Positions 1 to 8,694 of a stretch of 14,672 nucleotides of DNA are shown here, piece by piece. Source of the stretch: JBBQUP01 sp038212305 (GTDB lineage Bacteria; Bacteroidota; Bacteroidia; Bacteroidales; Marinilabiliaceae); the NCBI GenBank assembly GCA_038212305.1, contig JBBQUP010000086.1:1-14672 (forward strand). Direction: 5' to 3'. The notes under the pieces were generated by a model. That model worked only from the letters and a program-made list of their open reading frames with translations, searched no databases and was not told the origin of the DNA. The translations under genes were made by a program, and so were the position numbers. How positions within the stretch are numbered: position 1 is the stretch's first letter; each line of letters begins with the position of its first letter.

Positions 1-668
1 AGCATCGATTCGTATCGAGCCCACTGGCGAGCTGAACCTGTCCATCCAAAACTGAAAAACGCATATATCGATTTTTTTAAACCAGGTTGTAATCGGTCTC
101 TTACAGTTGCTAAATCAGGTATCATACCTACAAACCAAAACATCAATGAAACCAAAATGTATGCAGTTAATGCAAATACATCCCATAAAAGTGGCGAGTT
201 GAAGTTCACCCATACATCGCGAGTGTTTGGATAGGGAAAAATAAAGAAGCCTAAAGGAATTCGTCCCATGTGAATGAGCGGAAAAAGTCCAGCACATAAA
301 ATGGCAAAAATAGTCATGGCCTCAGATGCTCTACCTACCGAGGTGCGCCACTTTTGGCGGAATAGTAAGAGTATAGCTGAGATGAAAGTTCCCGCATGTC
401 CTATTCCTACCCACCAAACAAAATTGGTTATGTCCCAACCCCAACCAACGGTTTTGTCGAGTCCCCACATTCCAATGCCTTGCCACGAGGTAAGAATAAT
501 GGCATACATGCCAATGGCAAATGCTCCCAGTGAAATGGCTAATGCTACAAACCACAATTTACCCGGTCTGCTATTAATGGGAACCATTGCATCGTTTGTA
601 ATTTGAGTATTTGTTTTTGCGCCTTCAATTAGTGGCTCTCGCATACGCGGTGCAGTTTGGTTATGCAT
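1..668 (-). CDS. actC: Alternative complex III subunit ActC (NrfD-like quinol-binding membrane protein), 3' end missing
   Basis: An open frame runs from an ATG at 668 to the left edge without a stop; about 222 N-terminal residues are visible. After a polar N-terminus there are four hydrophobic segments at about residues 38-60, 82-103, 117-134 and 150-170, fitting the first helices of the roughly ten-helix NrfD/PsrC family. Family landmarks are G-I-G-H91-A-G-T in helix 2, P-L-I-H133-x-G-R after helix 3, and G-W-x-G-S-A-R-x-W-x-R-Y near the visible end. In alternative complex III, ActC sits in the inner membrane and forms a quinol-oxidation site facing the ActB Fe-S protein. Its start overlaps the actB stop by 8 bp (ATGCATAA), indicating translational coupling. 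The identity rests on these motifs plus the actA-actB context; ActF is a related paralogue, but gene order favours ActC. Confidence 0.92.
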   Translation of the reverse strand, partial: MHNQTAPRMREPLIEGAKTNTQITNDAMVPINSRPGKLWFVALAISLGAFAIGMYAIILTSWQGIGMWGLDKTVGWGWDITNFVWWVGIGHAGTFISAILLLFRQKWRTSVGRASEAMTIFAILCAGLFPLIHMGRIPLGFFIFPYPNTRDVWVNFNSPLLWDVFALTAYILVSLMFWFVGMIPDLATVRDRLQPGLKKSIYAFFSFGWTGSARQWARYESM

Positions 669-3609
669 GATTATTGGTATTACGTACTTTGGTTAAATAG
701 GCAACCGATGGCAATGTTTTAAGCTCTTCGAGCAGATGATATCGTCGCTCTTGTTGCATGAGTTTCACAACTTCGCTTTCGGGGTTGTTGAGGTCTCCAA
801 ATACAATAGCACTAGCAGGGCATGCTTGTTGACAAGCAGTTACTATTTCGCCATCCTCTAATGGACGAGATTCGCTCTTAGCTAATAACTTTTTCTCTTG
901 TATGCGCTGAACACAAAGCGAACATTTTTCTATCACTCCCTTTGCTCTTACGGTTACATCTGGATTGAGTACCATGCGCTTCATGTCAACGGTCATTCCT
1001 GCTACATCATGTGTATTAAATGGAATAGCGTCGGCTCCGGTATAATCAAACCAGTTAAAACGGCGGACTTTATATGCGCAATTGTTGTTGCAGTAGCGGG
1101 TTCCAATACATCTATTGTAGGTCATTTGGTTCAGTCCCTCGCTGCTGTGGCTGGTGGCCGAAACAGGACACACATTTTCGCAGGGTGCTTCATCGCAATG
1201 CTGGCACATAACTGGCTGCCTAACCAATTCAGGGTTTTCGGGATCGCCTGAGTAGTATCTATCAATGCGTATCCAGTGCATTTCGTGACTGCGTCGAACT
1301 TCGTCCCTGCCAACTACTGGCACGTTATTTTCGACCGAGCAAGCAACAACGCAAGCATTACAGCCAATGCAACTGTTTAAGTCGATAACCATTGCCCAAT
1401 GATGGCCATTGTAAACATGTTTTTTATATAAATTAACCAACTGTTTTTCAGTTTCGGCATGCATATGATTGCCTGCTGATGGATCTTTTAGGTACTCACT
1501 TAATGTTGTTTCGCGAATAATTGGGCGATCTTCCATTGAGTGATGGCGTTGCGTGGTAGCCAATTCGTAGGTCGATTCGGTGAGTACGCACTGTAATCCA
1601 ACGTTTTGATAATTCCGTTTTCCGCTAGTTAATTGCGCCATTGGAAATCCGTTTACGCCCAATCCCGATGCCACTGTTCCCGATGAAAGTCGTCCATAAC
1701 CCAAGGCAATAGCAAGTGTATTTCGCGCTTGACCAGGTTGCACAAATACAGGTATTTCAATATTATTTACTTTAACAATATCGCCAGTTTCCCAACCTCT
1801 CATTTTCGCATCAAAAGAGGAAACAGCTAAATAGTTATCCCAACATACTTTCGAAATTGGATCGGGTAATTCTTGTAACCATGGGTTGTTAGCCCATCGA
1901 CCATCACCCAAAGCAATATTTTGATATAATACTAATTCAAATCCATTTGAGTTGTTTTTTTGTAGCAAAGCTTGTCGAATTAGTTCAGCGCTATTTATTG
2001 AGTTAACTTTTGGTGAATTTTTAGTCTGTTGTAATGTAAAAACGCCATCGTGTAAGCTTTGCTGCCAAAAACTTTTAAACGATAGACTTGATGTTTTGGC
2101 GTAGAGTTCGGTTTGCCAAGTTTCTTTAATAAAATCGTACCAATTAATTGTAAACCCAAACAATTTACCAATTAATTCTTCGGCTTGATGTGTGTTTAAA
2201 AATGGGTTAATGGTGGGTTGCGATAAAAGGAATTCGCCTTCAATGGGTTGATAATCGTTCCAGCTTTCGAGGTAATGATGACATCCAAAAACATATTCAC
2301 ATTCGCGTGTTGTTTCGGTATGCTGATCGGAAATGGCAATGGTTATCGGAATGCTCTTGAGCGCATTAGCAAATTTATCGGCCGATGGATAATTGTAAAT
2401 CGGATTCACATTTAGTAAGATAGCTGCGCCAATCGATTTACTTCCAGCTCTATTTAACCAATTCTCAAACTCTTTATCGTTACCAGCATAAAGATTAACT
2501 GTTTGAGTTACATCAATGGTTGATCCCATTGAGCCAAGTAATTCGTTTATGGCAATGGCAATGAGTTGATTTTCTACGAGGTTAGTACCGCAAACTACCA
2601 ATGCTTTACCTTTGTGATTCCAAAGTTCTAAAGCAGTTTGTTTGATGGATTCTTCAGTTTCGGTTGAAATACCATTGGTTGAAAGTGCCTTTAATTCGTT
2701 GTGTAATTTGGATAAATAATTAGCTTCCTGCGAAGGAGCAATCGAGTAGCGCTCGTCGGCATTACTTCCTGTTAATGAGAATATTGACTCGAATTGAATG
2801 TGTTTCGAAAGTATTCTTTCGCCGTTATTTAATTTTCGTCCTTGAATATATTGTTTGGTAAATTGCAATGGCTGTAACCAAGTGCCAATAAAGTCAGCGT
2901 TAAATGCAACAATTACTTCAGCTTTATCAAACCGATACAACGGAATGGCTGACTTTCCTAAATACTGAGTCCATGCATCCCGAAGCGCATTGTAAGAAAT
3001 ACTGTCGTAGGTTATAAATTTAAAATTCGGGTATTTTTGAATGCAATTCTTCTGCAATCTTTTAAACGATGGGCCTGTGATTGTTGGGGTGATAATAGTT
3101 ATTTCATCTTTTGTGTTATTTAATTGCGATGCAAGTGATGATAGTAATTCATCAATATTGGTTGAGGTTGATTTGGCAAGTGCTCCGGTGGGTCTGTTTT
3201 CGTCGTATAAGTTGAGCAACGATGCCTGAATTCGAGCCGATGTGCCTCCTTTTGATAGTGGACAGAGTTCATTGCCTTCGATCTTGATGGGACGCCCATC
3301 GCGCACTTTAACCAATATCCCTGTTTGTTCACCTCCATCGCTAAAAGCCGAAGCGTAATAAGTTGATTGTCCCGGCTTTATCTCTTCGGGTTGAATAAGC
3401 AATGGGATGGCTTTTTTAATCGGCTTTTCGCAGCTCGAAAGTACTGCAACTGATGCAACACTAAAACCAAAAAATTTTAAAAAATTACGTCGAGTCGAAC
3501 CACTCTCTGTTTCCAAAATATCAAATAACGAATTCGCTTTTTTTTCAGGTTCGAGGTCTGATTTATTATTTGGATCCAATGATTCTGGCGATGTCCAATA
3601 TGTTTTCAT
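661..3609 (-). CDS. actB: Alternative complex III iron-sulfur subunit ActB (fused molybdopterin-oxidoreductase-like and ferredoxin-like domains)
   Basis: This 982-residue protein carries electrons from the quinol site in the membrane subunits to the ActA haems on the periplasmic side. Residues 39-48 hold a Tat signal (twin R40-R41 followed by N-F-L-K), followed by a hydrophobic stretch and a lipobox-like L-S-S-C60, so export as a folded, possibly lipid-anchored protein is likely. Residues of about 70-700 resemble the molybdopterin oxidoreductase fold that in ActB lacks the metal cofactor. The C-terminal ferredoxin-like part shows cysteines at 747, 750, 753, 757; 802, 805, 810, 814; 834, 840, 844; 896, 899; and 926, 930. 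Fifteen cysteines suit three 4Fe-4S clusters and one 3Fe-4S cluster, as known for ActB. The third group reads C-I-G-T-R-Y-C, missing one cysteine, as expected for the 3Fe-4S site. It lies 24 bp after actA and overlaps actC. Confidence 0.96.
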   Translation of the reverse strand: MKTYWTSPESLDPNNKSDLEPEKKANSLFDILETESGSTRRNFLKFFGFSVASVAVLSSCEKPIKKAIPLLIQPEEIKPGQSTYYASAFSDGGEQTGILVKVRDGRPIKIEGNELCPLSKGGTSARIQASLLNLYDENRPTGALAKSTSTNIDELLSSLASQLNNTKDEITIITPTITGPSFKRLQKNCIQKYPNFKFITYDSISYNALRDAWTQYLGKSAIPLYRFDKAEVIVAFNADFIGTWLQPLQFTKQYIQGRKLNNGERILSKHIQFESIFSLTGSNADERYSIAPSQEANYLSKLHNELKALSTNGISTETEESIKQTALELWNHKGKALVVCGTNLVENQLIAIAINELLGSMGSTIDVTQTVNLYAGNDKEFENWLNRAGSKSIGAAILLNVNPIYNYPSADKFANALKSIPITIAISDQHTETTRECEYVFGCHHYLESWNDYQPIEGEFLLSQPTINPFLNTHQAEELIGKLFGFTINWYDFIKETWQTELYAKTSSLSFKSFWQQSLHDGVFTLQQTKNSPKVNSINSAELIRQALLQKNNSNGFELVLYQNIALGDGRWANNPWLQELPDPISKVCWDNYLAVSSFDAKMRGWETGDIVKVNNIEIPVFVQPGQARNTLAIALGYGRLSSGTVASGLGVNGFPMAQLTSGKRNYQNVGLQCVLTESTYELATTQRHHSMEDRPIIRETTLSEYLKDPSAGNHMHAETEKQLVNLYKKHVYNGHHWAMVIDLNSCIGCNACVVACSVENNVPVVGRDEVRRSHEMHWIRIDRYYSGDPENPELVRQPVMCQHCDEAPCENVCPVSATSHSSEGLNQMTYNRCIGTRYCNNNCAYKVRRFNWFDYTGADAIPFNTHDVAGMTVDMKRMVLNPDVTVRAKGVIEKCSLCVQRIQEKKLLAKSESRPLEDGEIVTACQQACPASAIVFGDLNNPESEVVKLMQQERRYHLLEELKTLPSVAYLTKVRNTNNHA

Positions 3610-3633
3610 TCGGAAGCGTAGATTAAAATTCAG

Positions 3634-4773
3634 TTAATAGTGGCATTTCATACAATCATTAGCACCCATTTGGGCTGCGGTAATGGTATCACCTAAGTTG
3701 GCATGAATAGCATCCAGCACCTTTTTATTGTGTTGGTAGTAGCCATTTCCTTTTGCATCAATCCCTTTTTCTTTGTGACAATCTAAGCACCAGCCCATTG
3801 ATAAATCCGATACTTGCTTAACTCTATCCATATTTTCTACATCTCCATGGCACTCGGTGCAATTGAGTTTGCCAACTTTTACATGTTGTTCGTGGTTAAA
3901 ATAAACATGATCGGGGAGATCGTGTATCTTAATCCATTCAATGGGTTTATTTTTATCAACATGATCAATCAACTTGGCAATCTCAAATTTACCAGAGTTA
4001 GAGCCTTCACGAACAATTGAGTGGCAATTCATGCAAACATTCATGCTTGGTATTCCGGCCGACTTACCTTCATCGGCGTTGGTATGACAATACAAACAAT
4101 CTATTTTATTTTGCTTTGCATGAACTTTATGTGAAAACTTTATTGGTTGATCAGGTTCATAATTCTGACTTCTACCAAGGTCAGTTGCTTCTTGTGTAGC
4201 CATTTTTACAATATAGCCAGCAGCAAGTAAAATAATTATAATGTGTATTGGTTTATATTTTATAAAATGGGTGAAAAAAAGATCGATTTTCGCAGCTAAA
4301 ATTATAATAATAAGGAGTATGAGTATGATTAGGTTGTTGTAGGTATGTTTTTGCTTTTTAAAACCTGTTTCATTTATAAGAACTAAATAGGAATGTAGTT
4401 CTTTGATTTGTTTATCGGTGAGTTTATATGGGCTATGCGAAGATTCGAGTTTTGCTCCTGATGGATTTTGAAACAAATTTTTGAATTGAGTTGAATCTAA
4501 TTTCGAGGCTGATAATGCAACTTCTGACGCTGTTGGATTCCAATTTAATGTGTCGGAAGCATAAATGGCATGGCAACCGATGCAAGATTGCGTAGGATTA
4601 CCTGTTTCAACAAGACCATAAAATACCCTTTCACCAATTATTAAATCAATACCCATGTGCTCCGATGCTGCATAGGCTTTATTATTATTAAATAAAATCA
4701 AACAAAGCAATACCGTTATTACATAGGGCATTCTCATGTTTTGTATTGCATTAAACCCAAAAAGTCTTATCAT
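3634..4773 (-). CDS. actA: Alternative complex III multihaem cytochrome c subunit ActA with an extra N-terminal monohaem domain
   Basis: The 379-residue product has a signal peptide (hydrophobic residues 17-28, A-Y-A35 cleavage motif), so it is exported and haem is attached in the periplasm. Residues 36-135 form a small class I cytochrome c-like domain with C64-I-G-C67-H68. Two hydrophobic segments (about 147-161 and 176-190) make a hairpin in the membrane. The periplasmic pentahaem region then carries C226LYCH, C247MNCH, C305TECH, C329LDCH and C374MKCH next to the C-terminus. Five haems in this arrangement are the ActA signature; they collect electrons from ActB and pass them on to the oxidase or a carrier. 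A fused N-terminal haem domain is, as I recall, seen in other Bacteroidota ActA proteins. Here the usual Met ligand position before the Y-K-L-T-D motif appears to be H113. It is the first gene of the visible act operon. Confidence 0.95.
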   Translation of the reverse strand: MIRLFGFNAIQNMRMPYVITVLLCLILFNNNKAYAASEHMGIDLIIGERVFYGLVETGNPTQSCIGCHAIYASDTLNWNPTASEVALSASKLDSTQFKNLFQNPSGAKLESSHSPYKLTDKQIKELHSYLVLINETGFKKQKHTYNNLIILILLIIIILAAKIDLFFTHFIKYKPIHIIIILLAAGYIVKMATQEATDLGRSQNYEPDQPIKFSHKVHAKQNKIDCLYCHTNADEGKSAGIPSMNVCMNCHSIVREGSNSGKFEIAKLIDHVDKNKPIEWIKIHDLPDHVYFNHEQHVKVGKLNCTECHGDVENMDRVKQVSDLSMGWCLDCHKEKGIDAKGNGYYQHNKKVLDAIHANLGDTITAAQMGANDCMKCHY

Positions 4774-5129
4774 TTATATAAGGATTAGCTGTTTTCAAAT
4801 CATCTTTAAAGTTTTTAAAGCAGTAAAGCTTCGAGAATTTGATTTTATTGAGTGAAAAATTAGTATCACAACACTAAAAATAACAATAAAGTTCACAAAT
4901 GATGTAAAAGATTGAGTAAAGATGTTGATTGAAGTGCCCTGATTTCATCCTTAATTTTATATTTTGGAGTGATTCATCGTTAAATATGATGTTAAAAATA
5001 AAAATATCATATTTTTTGTCAAAAAACATTATCAAAGATTTCGTTCTCTTAAAAAAAAAATTCACCTTTAACCCCAGTTATATGGGTTGGTTAGGCAAAA
5101 TATCAAATAAACATTAAAGATTTTCGAAT
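4774..5129. other. AT-rich divergent intergenic region between actA and the 5130 gene
   Basis: No convincing gene lies here. Two short overlapping frames (minus 4874-5065, plus 4929-5117) have no recognisable features and one needs a TTG start. The region must hold the promoters for both divergent genes. I found only near-misses to TAnnTTTG (TATATTTTG around 4958 and TATTTTTTG around 5010, each with one base too many in the spacer) and no paired TTG, so I do not call a promoter. An AT-rich inverted repeat at 4982-5014 is listed separately. Confidence 0.6.
4982..5014. repeat. AT-rich inverted repeat in the actA/5130 intergenic region
   Basis: AAATATGATGTT (4982-4993) faces AATATCATATTT (5003-5014). 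Eleven of twelve positions are complementary and the twelfth is a G-T wobble when read on the plus strand; the spacer is 9 bases. It is followed by three more T residues. It could be an operator for one or both divergent genes, or a weak hairpin in a plus-strand leader. The low base complexity means chance is also possible. Confidence 0.4.
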
Positions 5130-5909
5130 ATGCGCGGTGCCATCATTGGTGATATTATTGGGTCTTCTTATGCTAATAATCATTTAGATTTATCTGATTT
5201 TCAATTGTTAAAGCCTGCCTCAGCTTTTACTGATAATACCATAACTTCTCTATCGACTGCTGATGCGCTTATGCGTGGGTTGGATTATGGCGTGTGTTTA
5301 AAATCATGGGTGCAGAAATATCCTAAAGCTGGTTATCGCGATACTTTTTTGGAATGGGCACTTTCGGAGAAAAAATCATCATATAACAGTGAAGGTGATG
5401 GAGCAGCCCGTAGAATAAGCCCTATAGGTTTTGCAGCTCCCACTTTAGAATATGCGCTGGAACAAGCGGAATTATCGACTATAATTACTCATAATACAAA
5501 AATTCGTATCGAAGCATCGCGTGCTGTAGCCGGCAGTATTTTTTTGGCTAGACAAGGGAATTCGAAAGCTGAAATTCGTCAATTGATTGAAAAGGAATTT
5601 GAATATCAATTTACTCAATCGTTGTCGGATATTAGAAATGATATATTCAATGGTGTGGAGTTAGCAACACCTGTACCAGCTGCAATTACTGCATTTTTAG
5701 CTAGTAACGATTTTGAAGATGCCATACGCAAAGCCATATGGCTTGGAGGTCAGTCAGCCACCATTGCGTCAATAACTGGTGGAATTGCTCAAGCTTACTA
5801 CAATCATATTCCAAAATCGTTGGTTCGAAAAACCCTTTCGCGCTTAACAACTGATATGGAGGCGATAATAGAGAAATTTGAGGAACATTTTTTAACCCCT
5901 GTTTATTGA
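5130..5909 (+). CDS. ADP-ribosylglycohydrolase (DraG/ARH)-fold protein lacking canonical metal ligands; possible pseudo-enzyme
   Basis: The 259-residue protein matches the DraG/ARH family from end to end: M-R-G-A-I-I-G-D-I-I-G-S at the start, F33-T-D-N-T37, a Y-P-x-A-G-Y element (64-69), G-D-G-A-A-R-R-I-S-P (89-98), T-H-N (120-122), F-E-D-A-I-R-K-A (195-202) and G-G-Q-S-A-T-I-A-S-I-T-G-G (206-218). Active members remove ADP-ribose from proteins or small molecules using two Mg2+ ions held by the DD in (S/T)-D-D-T and the aspartates of GGD(S/T)DT. Here the second aspartate of the first motif is N36, and the two in the last motif are Q208 and A210. The H-N-x-P-E-G element is also altered. Metal-dependent hydrolysis therefore looks lost or changed, while the fold seems intact; the frame is complete, so this is not simple decay. 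No neighbour suggests a partner. Size is slightly short for the family. Confidence 0.85.
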   Translation: MRGAIIGDIIGSSYANNHLDLSDFQLLKPASAFTDNTITSLSTADALMRGLDYGVCLKSWVQKYPKAGYRDTFLEWALSEKKSSYNSEGDGAARRISPIGFAAPTLEYALEQAELSTIITHNTKIRIEASRAVAGSIFLARQGNSKAEIRQLIEKEFEYQFTQSLSDIRNDIFNGVELATPVPAAITAFLASNDFEDAIRKAIWLGGQSATIASITGGIAQAYYNHIPKSLVRKTLSRLTTDMEAIIEKFEEHFLTPVY

Positions 5910-6046
5910 GATCCTTCCTTTTGCTTTGAGCAGATTAGCCAATTCGTATTAACTTTTTTCGCTTCACAATATTCAATATTAAAAGTGAGAACTTTAATAA
6001 AAAGGAGTAGATTCAAGAGTCCTTTGTGCATGGCAATTACAACTTG

Positions 6047-8530
6047 TTAATTGGCAGAGTTAGTGATCGGTTTTTCCAATTCTAAATTTAATGGTTTTTC
6101 GATCTTTTCATCTAATAAAGCCAATTTTATTACCTCTGAAATTTCTGAAATATAGTTAAATGTCAAGCCTTCGGTGTATATCGATTTTATCTCGTCTACA
6201 TCTTTACGGTTGTCTTCCGATAGTATAATCTCTTGAATTCCAGCTCGTTTGGCAGCTAGTATCTTTTCTTTAATTCCTCCAACTGGTAGTACTTTTCCGC
6301 GAAGAGTTATTTCGCCAGTCATGGCTAATTTTTCTTTTACTTTACGTTGTGTAAAAGCTGAGGCTAGTGATGTAATCATGGTTATACCAGCCGAAGGGCC
6401 ATCTTTAGGAATTGCTCCTTCAGGCACATGAACGTGAATGTTCCAGTTTTCAAAAACCGATGAGTTTAAGTCAAGTATTGAGGTGTGAGCTTTAAGGTAT
6501 TCCAATGCAAGTATCGCCGATTCTTTCATCACTTCGCCCAAATTTCCGGTAAGGGTTAAGCTTCCTTTGCCTTTGCTTAAGCTGGTTTCGACAAATAAAA
6601 TTTCACCACCAACTGCTGTCCAAGCCAATCCCGTAACTACACCGGCAAATTTGTTGTTGAGCCACTTATCGCGATTAAATCGTTCAGCACCTAGGTATTC
6701 TTTTAATTCGTCTTCACCAATATTTTTTTTGAATGTTGAATTGGTGGCGATTTTTAATGCCAGTTTACGGTAGATGCGAGCTAATACTTTATTGAGTTCT
6801 CGAACTCCCGATTCACGGGTGTAATGTTCAATTATGTAGGATATGATTTTTTTAGAGAGGGTTGCTTGTTTCATCTCTACCCCATGGTTTTCGGCAATTT
6901 TGGGGATGAGGTGTTGTTTGGCTATCTCAATTTTTTCTTCAACAATGTATCCACTTACATCAATAATTTCCATGCGATCGAGCAAAGGCGATGAAATGGA
7001 GGCAAGCGTATTGGCTGTAGCAATAAACATAACCTTCGACAGATCATAATCTATTTCTAAAAAATTATCATGAAAGGCCATGTTTTGCTCCGGATCTAAT
7101 ACTTCGAGCAAAGCCGATGAAGGATCGCCGTGGTAGCTATTGCTTACTTTATCCAGCTCATCTAAAATAAATACTGGATTCGATGCGCCTGACTTTTGAA
7201 TGTTTTGAATAATCCTTCCGGGCATTGCACCAATATATGTTTTGCGATGTCCTCGTATTTCCGCTTCATCGTGCAATCCACCAAGCGACATGCGAACGTA
7301 TTTGCGACCCAGTGCAGTGGCTACCGATTTCCCAAGCGATGTTTTGCCTACTCCCGGAGGTCCTACTAGACATAGGATGGGCGATTTCAGGTCGCCTTTG
7401 AGTTTTAATACTGCCAAATGCTCCAATATGCGTTCTTTTACTTTATCAAGGCCAAAATGATCGCGATCGAGTATTTTTTGTGCTCTGATAAGGTCGAAGT
7501 TGTCGGTTGTAAACTCATTCCAAGGCAATTCAATTAGCGTTTGCAGATAGTTGTACTGCACCGAGTATTCCCCACTAGCAGGATTTAAACGTTTAAGCTT
7601 ATCGAGTTCTTTTGTAAATCTCTCGGCCACTTCTTTGCTCCATTTTTTATTTGAAGCAGCTTTTTTCATGTCCTCAACCTCTTGTTCTATCGGATTACCG
7701 CCCAATTCATTCTGGATGGTTTTCATTTGTTGTTGCAGCAAATACTCGCGTTGCTGTTGATCAATATCTGTTTTTACTTTTGATTGAATGTCAATTTTCA
7801 ATTCTAAAATCTGAAGTTCTCGAATCAATATCTCGAGTAAAAACATTCCTCGATTTTTTAGCTCATCAAATTCTAAAAGTTTTTGTTTTTCAGTAATGTT
7901 AATCTCAATATTGCTACAAGCAAAGTTTATGAGAAATGGAGCATGATCGATGTTTTTAATTGCAAAAGTTGCTTCAGGAGGAAGATTATTTGTTTTTTGG
8001 ATGATGCGTAGCGATAGGTCTTTTATTGAGCTCACAACGGCATCAAATTCCTGCATTTGTTCGGATGTAGGCAGAATATCTTTTAATATTTCAATTCGAG
8101 CAGTTAGGTAAGGATCTGAGTTAACCTCTTCAATCATCTTAAATCGCGAAACGCCTTGAATAATCACCGATGTTGATGAATCGGGCATGTCGAGAATTTT
8201 AATTATTCGAGCCACTGTTCCAATTTGCAGTAAATCAGAAAAATGGGGATTTTCGTTATCAATGTTTTTTTGAGCAATAGCTCCAAAGTACCCTTTCGAG
8301 TCTTGTAAATCACGTATAAGACGCAACGATTTAGTACGACCTAGTGAAATGGGTATGAGCACACCGGGGTATAAAACAGTGTTGCGAAGTGGTAAAATTG
8401 GAATGATTTCAGGAATATTTGAATCTTCTCCTTCTTTATCTAATTCCGACATAATGGGGATGATATGTGAATTGCTTTGTATCGCATCTGATAATTCAAA
8501 GGGATCGAACGAAATTTTAAATTTTTCCAT
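6047..8530 (-). CDS. lon: ATP-dependent protease Lon (LonA type)
   Basis: This cytoplasmic AAA+ protease degrades misfolded and regulatory proteins. I choose the ATG at 8530 (827 residues); a frame extension to TTG at 8554 adds only eight residues and crosses a palindrome. In order there are an N-terminal substrate-recognition domain opening with P-I-L-P-L-R-N-T-V-L-Y-P-G, a coiled helical linker, the AAA+ module with Walker A G390-P-P-G-V-G-K396-T and Walker B F-I-L-D457-E458, and the protease domain. The catalytic dyad is S713 in P-K-D-G-P-S-A-G and K756 in G-G-I-K-E-K, 43 residues apart as in E. coli Lon. Every key residue is present and the length is normal for Bacteroidota Lon. It is transcribed alone, converging on the 5130 gene, and follows the rpmE2 terminator, so it probably has its own promoter. 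Confidence 0.97.
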   Translation of the reverse strand: MEKFKISFDPFELSDAIQSNSHIIPIMSELDKEGEDSNIPEIIPILPLRNTVLYPGVLIPISLGRTKSLRLIRDLQDSKGYFGAIAQKNIDNENPHFSDLLQIGTVARIIKILDMPDSSTSVIIQGVSRFKMIEEVNSDPYLTARIEILKDILPTSEQMQEFDAVVSSIKDLSLRIIQKTNNLPPEATFAIKNIDHAPFLINFACSNIEINITEKQKLLEFDELKNRGMFLLEILIRELQILELKIDIQSKVKTDIDQQQREYLLQQQMKTIQNELGGNPIEQEVEDMKKAASNKKWSKEVAERFTKELDKLKRLNPASGEYSVQYNYLQTLIELPWNEFTTDNFDLIRAQKILDRDHFGLDKVKERILEHLAVLKLKGDLKSPILCLVGPPGVGKTSLGKSVATALGRKYVRMSLGGLHDEAEIRGHRKTYIGAMPGRIIQNIQKSGASNPVFILDELDKVSNSYHGDPSSALLEVLDPEQNMAFHDNFLEIDYDLSKVMFIATANTLASISSPLLDRMEIIDVSGYIVEEKIEIAKQHLIPKIAENHGVEMKQATLSKKIISYIIEHYTRESGVRELNKVLARIYRKLALKIATNSTFKKNIGEDELKEYLGAERFNRDKWLNNKFAGVVTGLAWTAVGGEILFVETSLSKGKGSLTLTGNLGEVMKESAILALEYLKAHTSILDLNSSVFENWNIHVHVPEGAIPKDGPSAGITMITSLASAFTQRKVKEKLAMTGEITLRGKVLPVGGIKEKILAAKRAGIQEIILSEDNRKDVDEIKSIYTEGLTFNYISEISEVIKLALLDEKIEKPLNLELEKPITNSAN

Positions 8531-8548
8531 GGATGTATTGTTGATTCC

Positions 8549-8566
8549 TGTCAAAATGACTTGACA
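8549..8566. promoter_or_regulatory. Palindrome TGTCAA-N6-TTGACA just upstream of lon
   Basis: A perfect 6-bp inverted repeat (8549-8554 and 8561-8566) with a 6-base spacer lies 18 bp before the lon ATG. Its position in the leader suits an operator or a small mRNA hairpin that affects lon expression. It does not match the HspR (HAIR) or CtsR operator patterns I know, so the binding factor, if any, is unknown. Confidence 0.4.
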
Positions 8567-8608
8567 ATGTTTTTATTTCCTCTGCTAGCATTATTGCAAT
8601 AGCCTTGC

Positions 8609-8616
8609 CAAAAATA
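8609..8616 (-). promoter_or_regulatory. Possible -7 element for lon
   Basis: On the minus strand this reads TATTTTTG, a full match to the Bacteroidota -7 consensus TAnnTTTG, about 80 bp before the lon ATG. No TTG lies at the expected -33 distance, and the stretch is A-rich, so this is only a candidate. Confidence 0.3.
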
Positions 8617-8694
8617 AAAAAAGCAGATTAAATAGAGTCTTGATGGTTATTCCTGTTGAATTCAGTTCGTAATAACCTGACATTTTGCTAGTAA

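Noticed and set aside
274..606. Plus-strand frame of 110 codons
   Set aside because: It lies antisense to actC, whose frame carries clear NrfD-family motifs; no independent evidence supports the plus frame.
4874..5117. Short overlapping frames on both strands in the actA/5130 gap
   Set aside because: They overlap each other, consist mostly of low-complexity A/T codons, match nothing I recognise, and the plus one needs a TTG start.
6025..6055. Possible hairpin around the lon stop codon
   Set aside because: The pairing GCCAATT/AATTGCC contains a C-C mismatch and a bulge and is not followed by a T run, so it is not a convincing terminator.
8531..8554. Upstream TTG start for lon
   Set aside because: It would add eight residues unlike known Lon N-termini; the ATG at 8530 gives the expected opening and leaves the palindrome in the leader.
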